A DNA stretch of 64,000 bases from Myoxocephalus aenaeus (Eukaryota > Chordata > Actinopteri > Perciformes > Cottidae): positions 1,996,001-2,060,000 of the forward strand of contig JBAMJR010000011.1 of assembly GCA_038501785.1 (NCBI GenBank), given 5' to 3'. Below, piece after piece: positions 25,711 through 39,697 of the stretch. Every line of letters begins with the position of its first letter. Position 1 is the stretch's first letter. The notes beneath the pieces are model-generated. The model searched no databases. It worked only from the letters and a program-made list of their open reading frames with translations, and was not told where the DNA came from. A program made the position numbers and the translations under genes.

Positions 25711-28700
25711 ATGACTGACAACGACAAAAGATCTGTTAAGAGAGGTTTGTGTTGCACATCTTGCATATTGAAAATAAGAAAAACACTAATTGTTTAAATA
25801 ACAGGCTTAGAAGATGTAAATATTTATATATAAACTCAACTGGATCGCCAAACTCATATAGAGGGAAACTGGGTTGCTGAATAACACTGATCTATAGATG
25901 AAGCAATTCATCAATGACCAGATACAAAATGTGCACAATGCTGAGACTGGCCCCAACTATCAATTAAGTCAAACCACTTTGCCCTGAGAAAACAGCTGTC
26001 CCTTCATACCAAAGAATCATCAATTTCCATCACAGATGGGAAAATGCAAATAAAAAGACTTTCCATCACTCTGCAAAACTCAATGTTTCAGCTTCCCCAC
26101 TGGACCGACTCAAGAGGCCGGCAGTGCAACAGTGAATCTCTCAGATTGGACTATTTAACAGAATTCATCTGAATTGTAAACATAACCATGCTAACTCGAG
26201 TAAGAAAACAGGGGGCATGAGTTCGGCCAAAACACACATATATAAATAAAGATGCTTTTTGATGCTGAGAAACAACTTCTGGGATCCAGTGTAACCATGG
26301 TGATGAAGTTAAAATGCTTTGTGATGAGCAACTTCTCCCAAAACCAATGTTCAGACTGTAACTGAATTGCATCACATCTCAGTACACATAGGAGATCAAA
26401 TTAATATTCATAGTACAGAACAGCACAAGACGTAACTTTACATGCTGAACAGAAGAGTTTCGGGCTGTCGGCTGGCTGGTCAACGTCTCTCTCATCGAAG
26501 TGAAACAAGAAATTTAAGAGCACCATGACCAGCTGCAGACAGGTGCAGTCGTGGCTCTGTGAGCTTTTGACCTGCAGGAAAATATCACCATGCCTCAGGA
26601 CATCACTGTCCCTAACCAAATGTCTTTTCTCAAAGCTCCAAACTCAGCTACTGTTATTCTGATCCTGAAGTCCTGCACATCTTAAATTAGGGTTTCCACA
26701 CCAGCTCCCACCATGCATACATTTCAAACTCATCTAATGCAGAGATTATTCATGTTGTCTGACATGTGTTTTATTGATCAGAGCATGGAGCTGCAGTCAT
26801 AACTTCCTCCCTGCATCCACTGCCTGCTCTGTTTTATGAGTACGTCTTTGTCCAATTCTGCTGACATTAATATTCAGTATACTGATATAATGAGATGGTG
26901 TGTCAAAATATAGTCACCAAAATCAGTAATGTTAAAGGCAAAGCCATTTTTTTAGTACTTTTAAATACATTAGACACTACAAAACTGATTATGACAAATT
27001 TCCTTAATGTCACCAATGTGATCTTCAATGCATTTCCATTCAAATACCACGTATGCAACATTTCCAGTCATGTTTTTCATTTAAAAAGTGCTGTATATAA
27101 AGAATACTGAAATGTTGAAATGTTTATGTTTTTTGATGCATCCCTGTTGTTCCTGTTAAAGGTGCTACATGTTGGAAGTGAACGCCTGACTTGTAGTGTG
27201 GAGGATAAATTGAGAACCGCTCTTGTCTTCCATTACTGGTGATGACAGATAGAGAAGCCAAGTCCAGCAGACTTAGTTCAAATTTAGTATTTTTTAAGGC
27301 CACATCCTCAAATACTGAGACTGTATTTAAATGATGGAGTTGAGAAGTTCCCTCTCAACTCTGGTGCAGGCCTTCAAATCAAAATGTATTTCATAGTAAA
27401 ACATCTGCGGAGCAGCAGGAGATCTGGAGGTGGCTTAAAAACATCTGTAACATTGGAGACCCCAATGACCTTCACGCAAACATCACCTCTTTTATCTTAC
27501 ATCAAAGTAGTCTCTATCTACGTGGTATACAAACCAATCCCTCAACATAGACGTTTACAGTATTTGGTCAAAAAGATTAAGAAGTAGTAATACATTATTA
27601 AAATATATGCAGGCATCTATTATGACTCAGAGTGCCACTGGAGTCTTGGATGGAAAATATTAGAAATATAATGAAAAAGATGTTGAAATTAGCAACAATT
27701 GGGACATCTGCTCCACAGAACTCCTAGTTTTCAGAGGAACATCAACGTAGGCAGATCTGATGCGAGGTCAGGATCGGTCTAACACAAAGTAAATCTATCC
27801 CCACCTCTCTGAAGCGTTATCTATCAGCCTGCCTGCACTTGTCTTTCTCCCGCTTCTCTGCATTTTCTCTTTTTGTGCCTACTCTTCTCACCTCACTGCT
27901 CTCCGACTCACGTATTTCTTCATATCTATTGGCTTTATGTCCGTCGGTCCCTCTCACTACTTCGCTCCCAGTCTCTCTCACTCCATTTCCATGAGCCTCA
28001 GTCCGTCTTCAGCTACCGCCTCCACCCAAATCAATTACCTCAAACCCCATCTAATACTCTGACACACACACTCTGTAATGGATCTCTTACACTAAGCTAA
28101 GAGCCTAATCTGGTTTTAACCCACTAAGTACGCTACCTAACATTAGGCATTACGATGAGATGGAGAGAATATGGTTTGGGCATTATGCTAAAGCTCTCTC
28201 TCTCTTTCTATTGCCTCTAATGACACAGTGCTGCCTGCAAGCGGGGGCTGATGTCAATTGCTGCTCAATACTTTCTCTCGCAGCGAAAGGGAGAACTCTA
28301 AGATGCTTAAATATCTTAAAATAATTGAATAATTCACAGCCTGGATATCATTGAGTAGGTGTCCAAGTGAACTTTGTCTACAAAAAAAAATATTCACAAA
28401 AGCGCATACGTCTTAATTATGGGCCTCCGCTTCTGAACATGTCGATTACTCTGCACGCTCCTATGAGGAGTGTGTAGGGGCACAGGAAAAGAAAAGAAAA
28501 TCTTTTGTTGAAATCACCTCGAAGGCTGCAATTCTGCTGCCACGTTCCCTGTTGGAGGAGCTAATTAAAAACAGGGGAGTTACAAACGTCTAGGCGGACC
28601 CTTGAAACTCGAGGGGCTGGTCCTCGTGCTGTGGAGAATGTAGAAGGGGGTCCCGCTGCTTCATCTCGGCCCCAAGGCCTCGATGAAGATGAAGGAGTTT

Positions 28701-29272
28701 CACAGGAAAAGCTCAAGAATATGGGTCAATCCATACGCGATTGCTTTCTCGATGACCTTAAAAATGCTCGGTAACTCCTTAGGCTGATATCAATGACATT
28801 TGTACACAATTGTTCTAGTTAAGTATAATACATTTGAATAGCATTATCGCCTTCTCCATTTAGATAATCACAATGTGATTTTGTCATGTAAAGATAGAGC
28901 CCTTGTTGTGTGGCTATAAGGATGGAAATGTATGTCTACACCTCCACCATATTGATCAGACTGAAATCTCTCAACTATAAGATGGATTCAAGGATTTCAT
29001 TTTCTAGTTTCTCTTCTTAACATGGACGTCAGCTAAATTTCAACATCCAATTAAACCCAAATATAGTGGATATAATGTCAGTGTGTCAATGCTCAGTATT
29101 TGTAAACCATTACACATCAATCTTAGTTGTCGTAAAAAACATCTTGAGTTGACTGTTAAAACTATTTCCTCTCCTCTCTGATTCTTCATTTGTCAACCTG
29201 CCTGTAACTCTTTCATTATCATAAACATGGTAAACATGTCTTCCATTTTTTGAACCTTTCTTCTGATATTAA

Positions 29273-29510
29273 GGGCGGCTGTAGCTCAGGGGGATGAGTG
29301 GTCGTCCCGCAACCACAAGGAAGCAGGTTCGATCCCCAGTCCCCCCCATAGCTCACACGTCGAAGTGTCCCTGAGCAAGACACTGAACCCTAAATTGCTC
29401 CCCGGGCGCCTCTCAGGGCAGCCCACTGCTCCTTAAGATACCAAGGATGGGTTAAATGCAGAGAACACATTTCATGTATGTACTATGACAAATAAAAAGG
29501 ATTTCTATTT
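29273..29510 (+). mobile_element. tRNA-derived SINE-like element, copy 1
   Basis: The 5' head is tRNA-like: GGGCGGCTGTAGCTCAGGGG with an A-box-like TAGCTCAGGGGG (29282-29293) and a B-box GGTTCGATCCC (29326-29336). The arms that should form the acceptor stem do not pair, so it is not a working tRNA gene. The body contains GAAGTGTCCCTGAGCAAGAC and the tail TGACAAATAAAAAGG. The same body motif recurs at 41119-41346. This head-body-tail form is a common teleost SINE-like repeat. Target-site duplications were not resolved. Confidence 0.8.
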
Positions 29511-32500
29511 AAATAAATTAGTGAGACCCTGAATGAGTTTTTTTTATGAAAGCTTTCTCCTTGACAAGAGATCTTATCAGTAAAATTCAAAATGATGATC
29601 AAAGTGCAACATTAATGAACTATTCAAAGGATCAATTTCACCAACAACCAGCCTGGAAGTCATATATTATCTCTTTTATGATACCTTCATATCTTACAGG
29701 CCATCAAGTGAAAAAATTATATTTTCCTCCATTTCGCAGACCCGTCGTCTGTGCTAAAGGTGAAAAGTTGCTTGAGTAATGATGTCGAAGATTTCAATTT
29801 GCTTAAGAGATGAAGGGAAGATAAGAGGAACCCAAGGAGCCGAGGATGGTGTTTAGAAATTACATCATTATTGCAATTTCAACCTGAACTCAAGGTAATA
29901 CTATCCATGTGGTTGAGCCGAGGCTGACAGGCTGGGAAGGATGAGCTCTCTATGGATCTGCTGCTCTTTCGTTATCAATCACACACACATAGATTACACA
30001 CACTGGCAAGAGCGCCCGAGTCTTCTCTGAATCATCCTCACAATGAAGGCCCCCAAGGCTGTTCTTGACTTTGAACTGTAAAGTGTATAAATCCTCAGAT
30101 CACACAGCAAACATCATCTCTAAAGATGCAGAAGCAACGCTTTAATCTGTGAGGCTACCCAAACATTTGCATTGTCTGAAAGGCAAACATAAAATTAAAA
30201 TAAAAAGATTTCACAAATCAAAAGATAAAAACAGGACAATAATTTGAAGAATGATTTGACTTTAACTAAGCATCTCGACAAATATCAACACGCATACTAA
30301 AACAGCTATGACACAGCCGTGATTGTGCCTCTTAGTTCTGTAGCACCAATAAACTCTCATCCTCCTTTGCGTCTCTGTGGCTTTATATTCCTCCCGGCCA
30401 CTCTGCTACAGCATCTTCATGAGTAAACACTTCAGATGAGCTGCATCCTCCCCTCTTATCCTCCTTTGCTCTCTCCAGCAGTCCTCTCATCCTCAGAGCC
30501 CTTTGTCTTTCAACACGTCGGCCCTCCCTTCCTCTCCATCATCACCACGTCCTCTCCATTCTGCTCCCATTTCCCCATCTATCTCACTTTCCATCCATCG
30601 GTCATCACCACAGTCCTGCAGTCACCACAGTCACCATTTCAAATGCAGTCTTTGGGCAAACATTTAGGTTCAATAGATTTTAATCATCATTATCACAAAA
30701 CATGGCTTACTAAAAAACTGCATATAGCATTTTGAATGATATCAGTAAAGAAAATCTGTTTTTGTCAAACTGGCCCAGACCCGGTCCTTCAGTTTTCTAT
30801 TATCTCAACTTGTGTCAGTGTCATGGGTGTTTTCATTTGGACTGGTCTGGACCGGCCTATAGCAAATAACAACCACTGGTCCTGATCAAGTCCGTTGGTC
30901 TTTTGTTTGCTTTCTGACTTTCCTTCCCAGCATGGGTAGCTGCTCATGCAGCTGGAGGGGCTGCTTCACTGACAGTGAGCTATCAATCCCCCATGAAATT
31001 GCAGAATTATTTAATATCACGTTCGGTGTCATTTAGAAGAGCAGGCTTGTGTCCTAGTGTACACAACTGTGCGGAAAGACATCAACATTTCACTATGTAA
31101 GAAAATGTAATTTACTAAATTGTAATTATTATTTTTCTGGCTTATGACTTGTAATGATAATTTTCATTTCCCTGTTCTAATCACATTTCAAACTTTTGCA
31201 CATGCAAAGGAGTCTAGTGAGTGATATGTGATATGTTCAACAATAAGACAACACTAGGAGTAATATTAAATGGGCAGAATATTTTTTTTGTCTCCAGCCC
31301 CATTTAAACACAAACTGCTCCAGCTTGTACTTCTCTTACACTCGACTGAAATAGTATTCAAAATAAATAAGTACTATAAATTCTACTGGCCTTTGCAGCT
31401 TATTTTACACTGTATGTCTCATAAACTGGTTTCAAAAACTCTGGAACCTGATGTCAAATTGTTTGGTGCTAAAAAATATTCCAAGTTTGACTCTTGATTC
31501 TCCATGGAAAACAACCTAGGCTAACAAACAGCCTTTGTGTAAAATAATGTATTAATATTTAATCATATTTATATTTCAGTATGCTGCTGGAACCTGGTCA
31601 GGATGTGTTAACCTGCAATTTTCTAAAGGAATAATTGTGAATGTAGCAAAGTTTCATATGCCAACTCTGTACACCGGCTGCAGAAGAAAAAAACATGTTG
31701 TGCAGGGATCTCTCGTCTCATTCAGTTCTGTGTTTGATGTTATGAGCTGTAGCAGTGGTATTTAAATGTTATAGTAAAGTGTGTGAGGCTGGTGGGTGTT
31801 GATGGAGAAATGGAGGGATGAGATGCATAAGAGGCAGTTGCTGAGTGGGATCGATCACTCGGCGTCTCTTCAACCGGCCGCCCACTCACCCGCCCACAGC
31901 TGCATTGTTCACTCCGCCACTCATCTTTGAAACATTTCACTCTAAAAATGGACGCATCATTTAACATATCCACAAATCCAATGTTGTGAGCTTTTATACA
32001 GCGTAGTATACATGTAAATATTTGCATTTCTAGTGGAAACAAAGGCCAAAAGCAACAACAGCTACTCAGTCTGCAGTTTGAAGAAAAGACAGTTAAAAAA
32101 AAAGAAGGGAAAAAACAGTGTTAATGCTTTTTAATTGAGCATGAGATCCCGCCCCTGCCAGCCATTGTGTCATCAATTCATCATCTATTGATCCTTCCAG
32201 TAGACGACTCCTTCAATCTAACTTTTCTCTCTGTCATGCCCTCCCTCTTACCGTTACCTTTCTACGATTAGTCACACAATCTGTCATTTTAGGTCAATCC
32301 TAACCTTCACCTTCATCCTTCCATCAATTCCGCTCCTTAACATCCTACCACCACCCACTCTGCATCCGGCTTTTACTCCTCTCCTTTGCTTCCCTCTCTT
32401 TTTCGACAGTCTTTAGTGAAAACAAAATACTGCACTTGATCTATAATCTTGACAACTAATCTCAAATCACAAAACGGAGGGTTCAATAACAGATGTCACG

Positions 32501-32966
32501 ACACAACCACGGTGATGACCTAATGAGACATCTGCACAGTTTCCCTTCTGTATATTTCAATATTATTTCTGATTGTCAACAGATAGCTTAAAAAAAGTGT
32601 ATTAGCCACAGCTGGTTTGAAGTTATTTACACAATTCCTAGTAAACTCCAGATTTTGCTTACATTTCCCAAAGTGCTCACACACCACAGCAGCACTTCTC
32701 TTGGTCATAGCTGCTGTTGGGTTTATGCAAATAAAAAGACACCGCAATTATTTTTCTGAATGATATACATTCATAGTTAACCACAAAGCAAAGCCTAAGC
32801 TTTGGCAATGTAATACAAGTTAAATAAAACCCAGCAAAAATGTTGGAGGCAATAGTGGATTCCAAGAAAGCTATTTTTGAAACCATAACCCATAACTTTC
32901 TGTGATCCCGTGCCAATGGCATAAATAAAGGCAGTGCAGCCACTGCACTGGGGCCACTGGCCTGAG

Positions 32967-33082
32967 ACTTTTACTGAAGTAACATTTTGAATGCAAGGCT
33001 TTTACTTGTAACAGTATTTCTACGATGTGGTATTACTATTTTTACTTAAGTAAAAAATATCTGACTACATTTTCAGCCACTG
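32967..33082 (+). mobile_element. hAT-like terminal fragment
   Basis: Reads CTTTTACTTGTAACAGTATT, then GTGGTATTACTATTTTTACTTAAGTA, and ends near CAGCCACTG. The ACTTAAGTA/AGTAAAAGTA subterminal motifs and a CACTG end are shared with the complete element at 61157-62492, pointing to a related hAT-type family. Only one end is visible. Confidence 0.55.
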
Positions 33083-34337
33083 TGCTCTGGTAAACAATGT
33101 AACCATAAAGACATTCGTTGTATAGATATAAATGGGGATCACATGGCAAAAGGTGAAACAAAATGTTCAGTTCATTATGAAACTGACAAAAAAATGACAG
33201 TAGTGTTGGGGAGGGAGACAAGGTGAGAAAGGAAAGACTGGATAATACAATATTATCATATGTGTATTATCATTATCCTGATATCAATTTTATAATTTTT
33301 TTATTTCACATTATTGTCAATACTGGTATATTTGCGAAACCCCCTAACTTAAATGGTGCAGTTGCAAGGCAGATCGGGCATTTGGGGCCATATGTATGTT
33401 AGTCTAGCCTCTTCTAGCAGTTGCAAGCTAGAGAGTTGAGGTCTGCACAGGTCATACAAATCCACCCTAACTTTGTATTTCCCTCATATTAGCTAGCTAG
33501 TTGCAACAGTAATACAAGCCCAGCACATCAAGATTGAGGTGCTAAGTGGGTGACGAACGACATTCGGTACTGATGACCTACTTCAGTTGAAAATCACTAT
33601 CTTGCTGTTGCGGCCGTGACAAAGAGTCACAAGGAAAGATGCAGCAAACTGGGACCAGTACGAGTAATTAGAGCAGAAATAGCACATGTAGCCCTGTAGC
33701 CGAGCTTGGCTATAGTCGCGGGGTTGTGAACCCGTGTGCGACACAAAGGAAATATGTTTCAAAGAATATCTAAACTGTTGAAGAATCGATAAATATAAAA
33801 ATGTCCCTTGCTTCTAATTAGCCCAAGGGCACTGTAGTCTCGTTGAGATAAAGTCTTTGTGCATGAGTTGTTTCTGCAAATTTTACACCAATACACCTCT
33901 GCATGCACAGTTATATACACACACATATGCTAGTTATGGACTTGTGGATGTGCAATACAGGAACAATGAGGTAGCTTCTGGAGTAGCCATAGGGCTATTT
34001 CACACTTGTCTCAGAAACAAATGTGACGGGCCCCATTATTGAATAATGCGTTGTAACGAGGGAGCAATAACGCCCATGAGAACCAGCTAAGGAAGAGAAC
34101 CATCACAATCCTCATTATCATCTTCTTCATCTTCTCTCTTGGTGTCAATCATGAGGAGTTTTTTTTTAAACTAACTAAAGCGTATGCGTGGGGGTACTAC
34201 TCTCGCTTCATTAGCTACCCACAGTGCACTTGGCCTAATAAAACTGAAAACACACACACACACACAGGCCAAAACGTGAAACATGATATGACTCACATAT
34301 TCTCAGTCAACCTTGACAGCAGGAGCTAAGAGGTAAC

Positions 34338-34472
<135 letters not shown>

Positions 34473-34738
34473 CAGAGATAACAGCCATATCACACTTGCG
34501 TGGCCTGTGCTGATTTACATTTAGTGATTCACAAGATGACAGATGGACAAATGACGACAGAGGGAGAAACATAAAAGAGGGGAGGAAGAGAGGGAGACAC
34601 AGAGAGGGAGAGGTAGTGACAAGCTGCTGTCCAAGGAAGCAATTAGATGGACTCGGCTGCTGTCAGACAGGAAAATGGAGACGAAAAAATGAAAAACAGA
34701 AAAAGAGTGGTGTTGAGTTGAGAAATGTTTCTGTTAGC

Positions 34739-34814
34739 TAGTGTTGTGTAGTCCAGTAAGTGTAGTGTTGTGTAGTCCAGTAAGTGTCATGGGCCCTGCA
34801 ACCAGGGCCCATGA
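34739..34814. repeat. 24-bp tandem duplication followed by a perfect 11-bp hairpin
   Basis: Two exact copies of a 24-bp unit (34739-34762 and 34763-34786) are followed directly by the inverted repeat TCATGGGCCCT / AGGGCCCATGA with a 6-nt loop (34787-34814). Confidence 0.93.
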
Positions 34815-36773
34815 GAATAAAGTAGGTGAATTGGCTTAAAAAGGGACAACTATATGATTCCTAAACCTTGATGCAGCAGATGCTTCATCATCTCAGACGT
34901 ACTTGCGAACCACTTTTGTGTGCGATTACATTCGGTTGTATCGCCTCTTACTTTTCTGAAGCTTTCTATGTGTGTATGTATGTTGTAGGCAGTAAGGGTG
35001 ATCCAAATCTCTACAATGAAAAGTGATTTTAAGGAAATCATGGGCAGACCTGAGACAAATAGAAAACACTTGTCCTTATGTATTTGGAATTTGTTTGCTA
35101 CTTAGACTGTATTTGATGCTGCATATAATAACAGGCTCGATGTTTTTTCCAAACTTCCCGAAAGCAGTGAACCACAGTCATTTCTCAGACTTTCACATAA
35201 GTGCAGCCTTCCAGACATCACAAACAACTAACAGCAAAGCCAATCAACTCTCTATTCAGCAGCGTCATTACCAGAGAAACACACAAACCAACAGCAACCC
35301 AAAGACTTTTATCTTTGTAAGACTTGTATCTTGTAATGTCAGCGAGAGAAGAGCTTATTGATGTAAACACCAACAGAAAAAAAAAGAACAAAGAGGAGCT
35401 AAAGTAGGAGTTATAATGGCAAAGTCACAATGGAGAAAGTACATATGATGGATGGTGCTACTTGTGTGTGACTGCAGGACCACTGAACCTGTACTCATCC
35501 CTCAGCTTATGCATTTCATCCACACAGTCACACTCACACTCACATACACACACATGCACACACACACACTAATACAAAGTGACAGGCCAATGAGCTTTAT
35601 GCAAGCATGTGTTGTCTTCATTACTGGACAGTGCCGGCGACAAACACAAAGGCCTCCATTGAAAGGCTGGGATTCCCATGATAAACCCCGCCTTTGTATT
35701 CCCAGATCCCTGGTTCCGCAGCACACTGTCGAATTAGCACACATACCTCTGGACCTCATGTGGAAGCGGCTGGGTCTCTGTGGCTGGCTGGTTGGCTCGC
35801 TGATTGGTTGGCTGGTTGGATGTACATGTGAGCATCTGTGTGCCTGTCAAGCTGCCTGTCTGCTTCTCTGTCAAGAGTTAAATCTCAGCAGAAGACACCT
35901 GAAACCAAAACAAGCCTTGAACTTTCTCTATCTCACTATATTAATTATCAAAAAGAGTTTAAGTTTAATTCTAAAGTGAATTGTCTTTCTTACCTGCAGT
36001 ATTCTATTGTTTTTTGATCTCTGACATTTGCTCTTGAGAGAAGACTCATTTTGAAGCTAAACTTATTTTCTATCAGTCTGTGATCTCAAAGAGTCGTCGA
36101 TATAAATAATAATATGTTTATTAAATATAAAGACACAGAGCACTGCCTTAGGTCATTAAAATGATTGGCAGTAGAAATGGATCATGTATAGAATCTGATC
36201 CAAAGGAATAAATCATTTAAACCCATTCATCTCTGAATTTGCATATGATTTTTTTGGTTTGGCCTGTTCCGATACTGTATTGATACCAGGCTGATTTAAT
36301 GACAAACAGACAGCACAACATATTAAAGGCCTCAGGTGAGTTGAAACATTTGGGATGTGAAGAAAAGCAAAATTAAAATCACACATCAATAGAGCGGGAG
36401 TCTGAATGCGCCAAATTTGCAGCCAACGCGTAATCTGCTCCGATAATGAGATTTTAAACAACGCTGGCAATCCCACCACATAGTAATGCGAGTGTGGAGA
36501 CAGATAATGATGAATGCTTCACTTTTTGAACGTGGGCTATGACCAGCTAACAAGCTGCTGGTAAAGTGCCTACAATTTGCAAATGGTGAAGCAAGAACTT
36601 AAGGAAGGAAAGAAGCAAAGAGAAAAGGGATCGAGACGCAGCAAGATGTGTGAAGGAGGAATATCGCGAGAGGATTAGATACTTTTTGAGAGAATGTTTT
36701 GGCAAAAAAAGGGGGGTTGTGGTTAAAAAAAAAAACATCAGGTGCTCAGTATGAACTGAGGTGATAATACTCG

Positions 36774-36782
36774 TATGTGTGT

Positions 36783-36863
<81 letters not shown>
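36774..36863. repeat. (TG)n microsatellite, about 90 bp
   Basis: TG on the plus strand with one GG interruption near its left end. Confidence 0.97.
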
Positions 36864-36864
<1 letters not shown>

Positions 36865-39648
36865 CAGAGGGTGGGTGTTTAAGGAAAAATCGTCATTAGC
36901 CGAGGAGCTAAAGCAACAGCCCGAAGCAAAGCCGTAAATGGAGACAGGGAGTTTCGTACATACACACTGACACACGCACACACATAGCGGGACGCACTTA
37001 AACACACCGGCATTACACACCGACAGACACAGACACATAAACACTCCCTAATAAGTCCAACGGTGGAGGCCGGCTCAGTGGGCTGATGTAAGTCATGAGG
37101 TGCAGATGCATGCCAAAGCTTTTCTGAGCAGTACTTTTCAATTAGAGCAGAGGTCGGAGACGAGCCAGGAGAGGTTCCACAAACTAACACAAACAGCGAG
37201 GAAACACCTTTTTTATTATGGGACAGAACGAGGATGACACTTTTTCATGGCAATCTTTCCGTTAACCCCGGAAAATCCAATTAGAGCAAAAGCTAAATGT
37301 ACTATGAAATAATTATCACGGGGTCAATTACTAACGCGTCCCCAGAAAGAATCATCTTTAGTGTAGTTAACATCTATATCTCAGGAGAAGCCAATTACAT
37401 ACACCTCAAGGAACATGACTTCAGAACTGAACCATACAAATAAAGACACAGAAGGTCACATGTCCTCACAAGGTCAAATGAAGTCTTGCCGTTTACCTGC
37501 ACTAAACTGCCCCTCACCCACCTCTCCAGATATTGAAACTTGGGACCGGACACAGGATTGGTCGGTGGATCAAATGTTTTTTTTATGCCATGTGTTTATT
37601 TAAAAGACAACTACTCTGTTGTCTTTAATTGTCTTTTTGTCTCTGTTGTCTTTAATTTATTTAAAGTATATTTTTTTTATATTTATCTTGTTTATTGTAT
37701 ATAATATGTATATATGTACGATGAGAGTTACGTGAAACCGGAGTTAAATTCCATGTTTGTCTAGACACACATGTCTAACAAAGCTCATTCTGATTTTAAA
37801 AGAAAAAGGTAAAATAATTTCATGTGGCTAGAAGAATAGAATAACGAATAAAAAAAAATGTAGAGCCAGGATATGATGGATTATATCTGATAAACTGTAC
37901 CGATAGTAATAAGAAACTAACAATATTTTCCATTAACTAGTGTCCGTTACAGGTTGGTCTATGTGAAGTAATTCCTGTATCTTATAGGTCTTATAATCAT
38001 AAACACTCAAGTGAAAATGAAACAGGTGTAAAAGCAGCAGTCTTATTACAGACGTGTCGCTAAAAGGAATCCCAAAGTACACACAAACTTTTCCTTTCGA
38101 AACAAACGCAGACACTCACACTCCCAAGTGACAACCTGAGCATTCAGAAGATCCCTGAGTCTTGTGCCTGCTTGACTGTTTTTGTGTCTGCATATGTGAT
38201 ACACCTCCGCTCAGGGAATATGTGTGCATTTCACACCCATTATAAAAACCTCTCTGCACATAATAAAACCAAATTCTGTTCTCCGAGGAGTTATGCCCTT
38301 TTTGATCCATAGTTAATCAACAGGAGAGCCTGAACCAATACGGGCATCTTAAAAACAGCTCTTATATTAACTCATTTTTAGTTCATCATTTCTTTACCCA
38401 TGTCGTAACCAAATTAGTTGATGTTGTTGAATAACCTATTGAAAATGACTGTAATCTAGAAGATTATTGTGACTATCTATAAATTTATAAAAACAATACA
38501 GTTGTATTTGACTGTTGCAGAAGTCCTGCCTCACAATGACAAACCACAGCTTCTTTAGAGTACTTTGATATGAAATATGCGACAAAACTCAATGTTTCTC
38601 GACCAACAAAAGAATCTGCTGAACAAATTTACTTTGAATTCTTCAAGAGTACCCAGTTTGAATTTAATGAAAAACAATCAACCATGCAGCATGATTTGCA
38701 GGAAAATAATTCCACCCTCATAAAAGATTTAACATTTTTTAGAATTCAACCTTGTGGGGAAATGAGACTGAACTCCTGTTGATGACCTCCCTTGTTTAAG
38801 TTGAACAAATTACTTTAAAGACAGTTACGTCCTGCAAAATAGATGCACAGATTACCTCGACTGGCTAAAGCTAATTCCTCGCTAATTCTCTGCAGAATAT
38901 GAGCTGAGATTGATTATGTTCCCTCGGTTTTTCCCTAGCTCTGAATCTCATATTCTGCTAATACAGTGAGCCAAAGAAGGTGAGCTCCTGTTCTTCAGGT
39001 GCTTCTGGCTTGAACTCTGTCCAAAGCCAACGTTTTAAGTCAAAAGCTCTCTCTCACCACCTGCTGATTTTAAGGATATTGTATTTGATTTTCCTAGTTC
39101 ATGTAATTATAATTTCCTCCTTTTATGAAACATGATACTTAACGTTTTCTGTCCATATTCTAAACTGGTCAGTAAAATATGAGTGCCTTGTTTTTTCACC
39201 AAAAAAGAAATGAGCACATTTTGTTGCAAGATAAGAAAGATGCCACTAAGTACTGCCGGCCTTACGTAAAGAAAATACTACAACAAGGAAGAGAAAGAAA
39301 ATAAAGATAACAATTAATACTTTGTTAGCATTCAACAATTGTGAAACATAGGATACGTTTTTGTTAAATACTAACAGAAGAATTCCCATCCCTGTTTCTG
39401 TTAATACGACGTATCAAGTAGTAGATTGTTTATTTAATTCCCATAATGACTCAGTGGACTTTGTATTCAAGAGAGAAGAGTGTGTATCTGTGTGTGAGAG
39501 CTGAAGAAGCAAGAAATAACATGTCAAGTGTTGTTTAATCTTCATCAGCAATTTATTCTACAAACAATAAATTCAGACTATATCCTGATTTCTAAGCCTC
39601 TTTAGTGTCACGTCGTGCTTCCCAGGTATCATTTTCTGCTTCACAGAC

Positions 39649-39650
39649 CC

Positions 39651-39696
<46 letters not shown>

Positions 39697-39697
39697 G
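39649..39697. repeat. (CAA)n microsatellite
   Basis: About 16 CAA units on the plus strand. It opens a poly-Gln frame in one direction, but the surrounding ORF has no other coding character. Confidence 0.95.

Noticed and set aside
29273..29345. A possible tRNA gene with A and B boxes
   Set aside because: Acceptor arms do not pair, and the sequence runs into a SINE body with a second copy in the window.
33690..33745. A tRNA-like hairpin with GGGTTGTGAACCC
   Set aside because: Only a 5-bp stem. There is no cloverleaf, A box or B box.
35452..35979. A 175-codon plus-strand ORF
   Set aside because: Built on (TGGC)n-like and CA-rich sequence giving GWLVG and THTH repeats. No recognisable domain.
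36547..37190. Minus-strand ORFs of 165 and 103 codons
   Set aside because: One is mostly poly(TH) from the CA repeat. The other lacks any motif and overlaps a noncoding candidate enhancer region.
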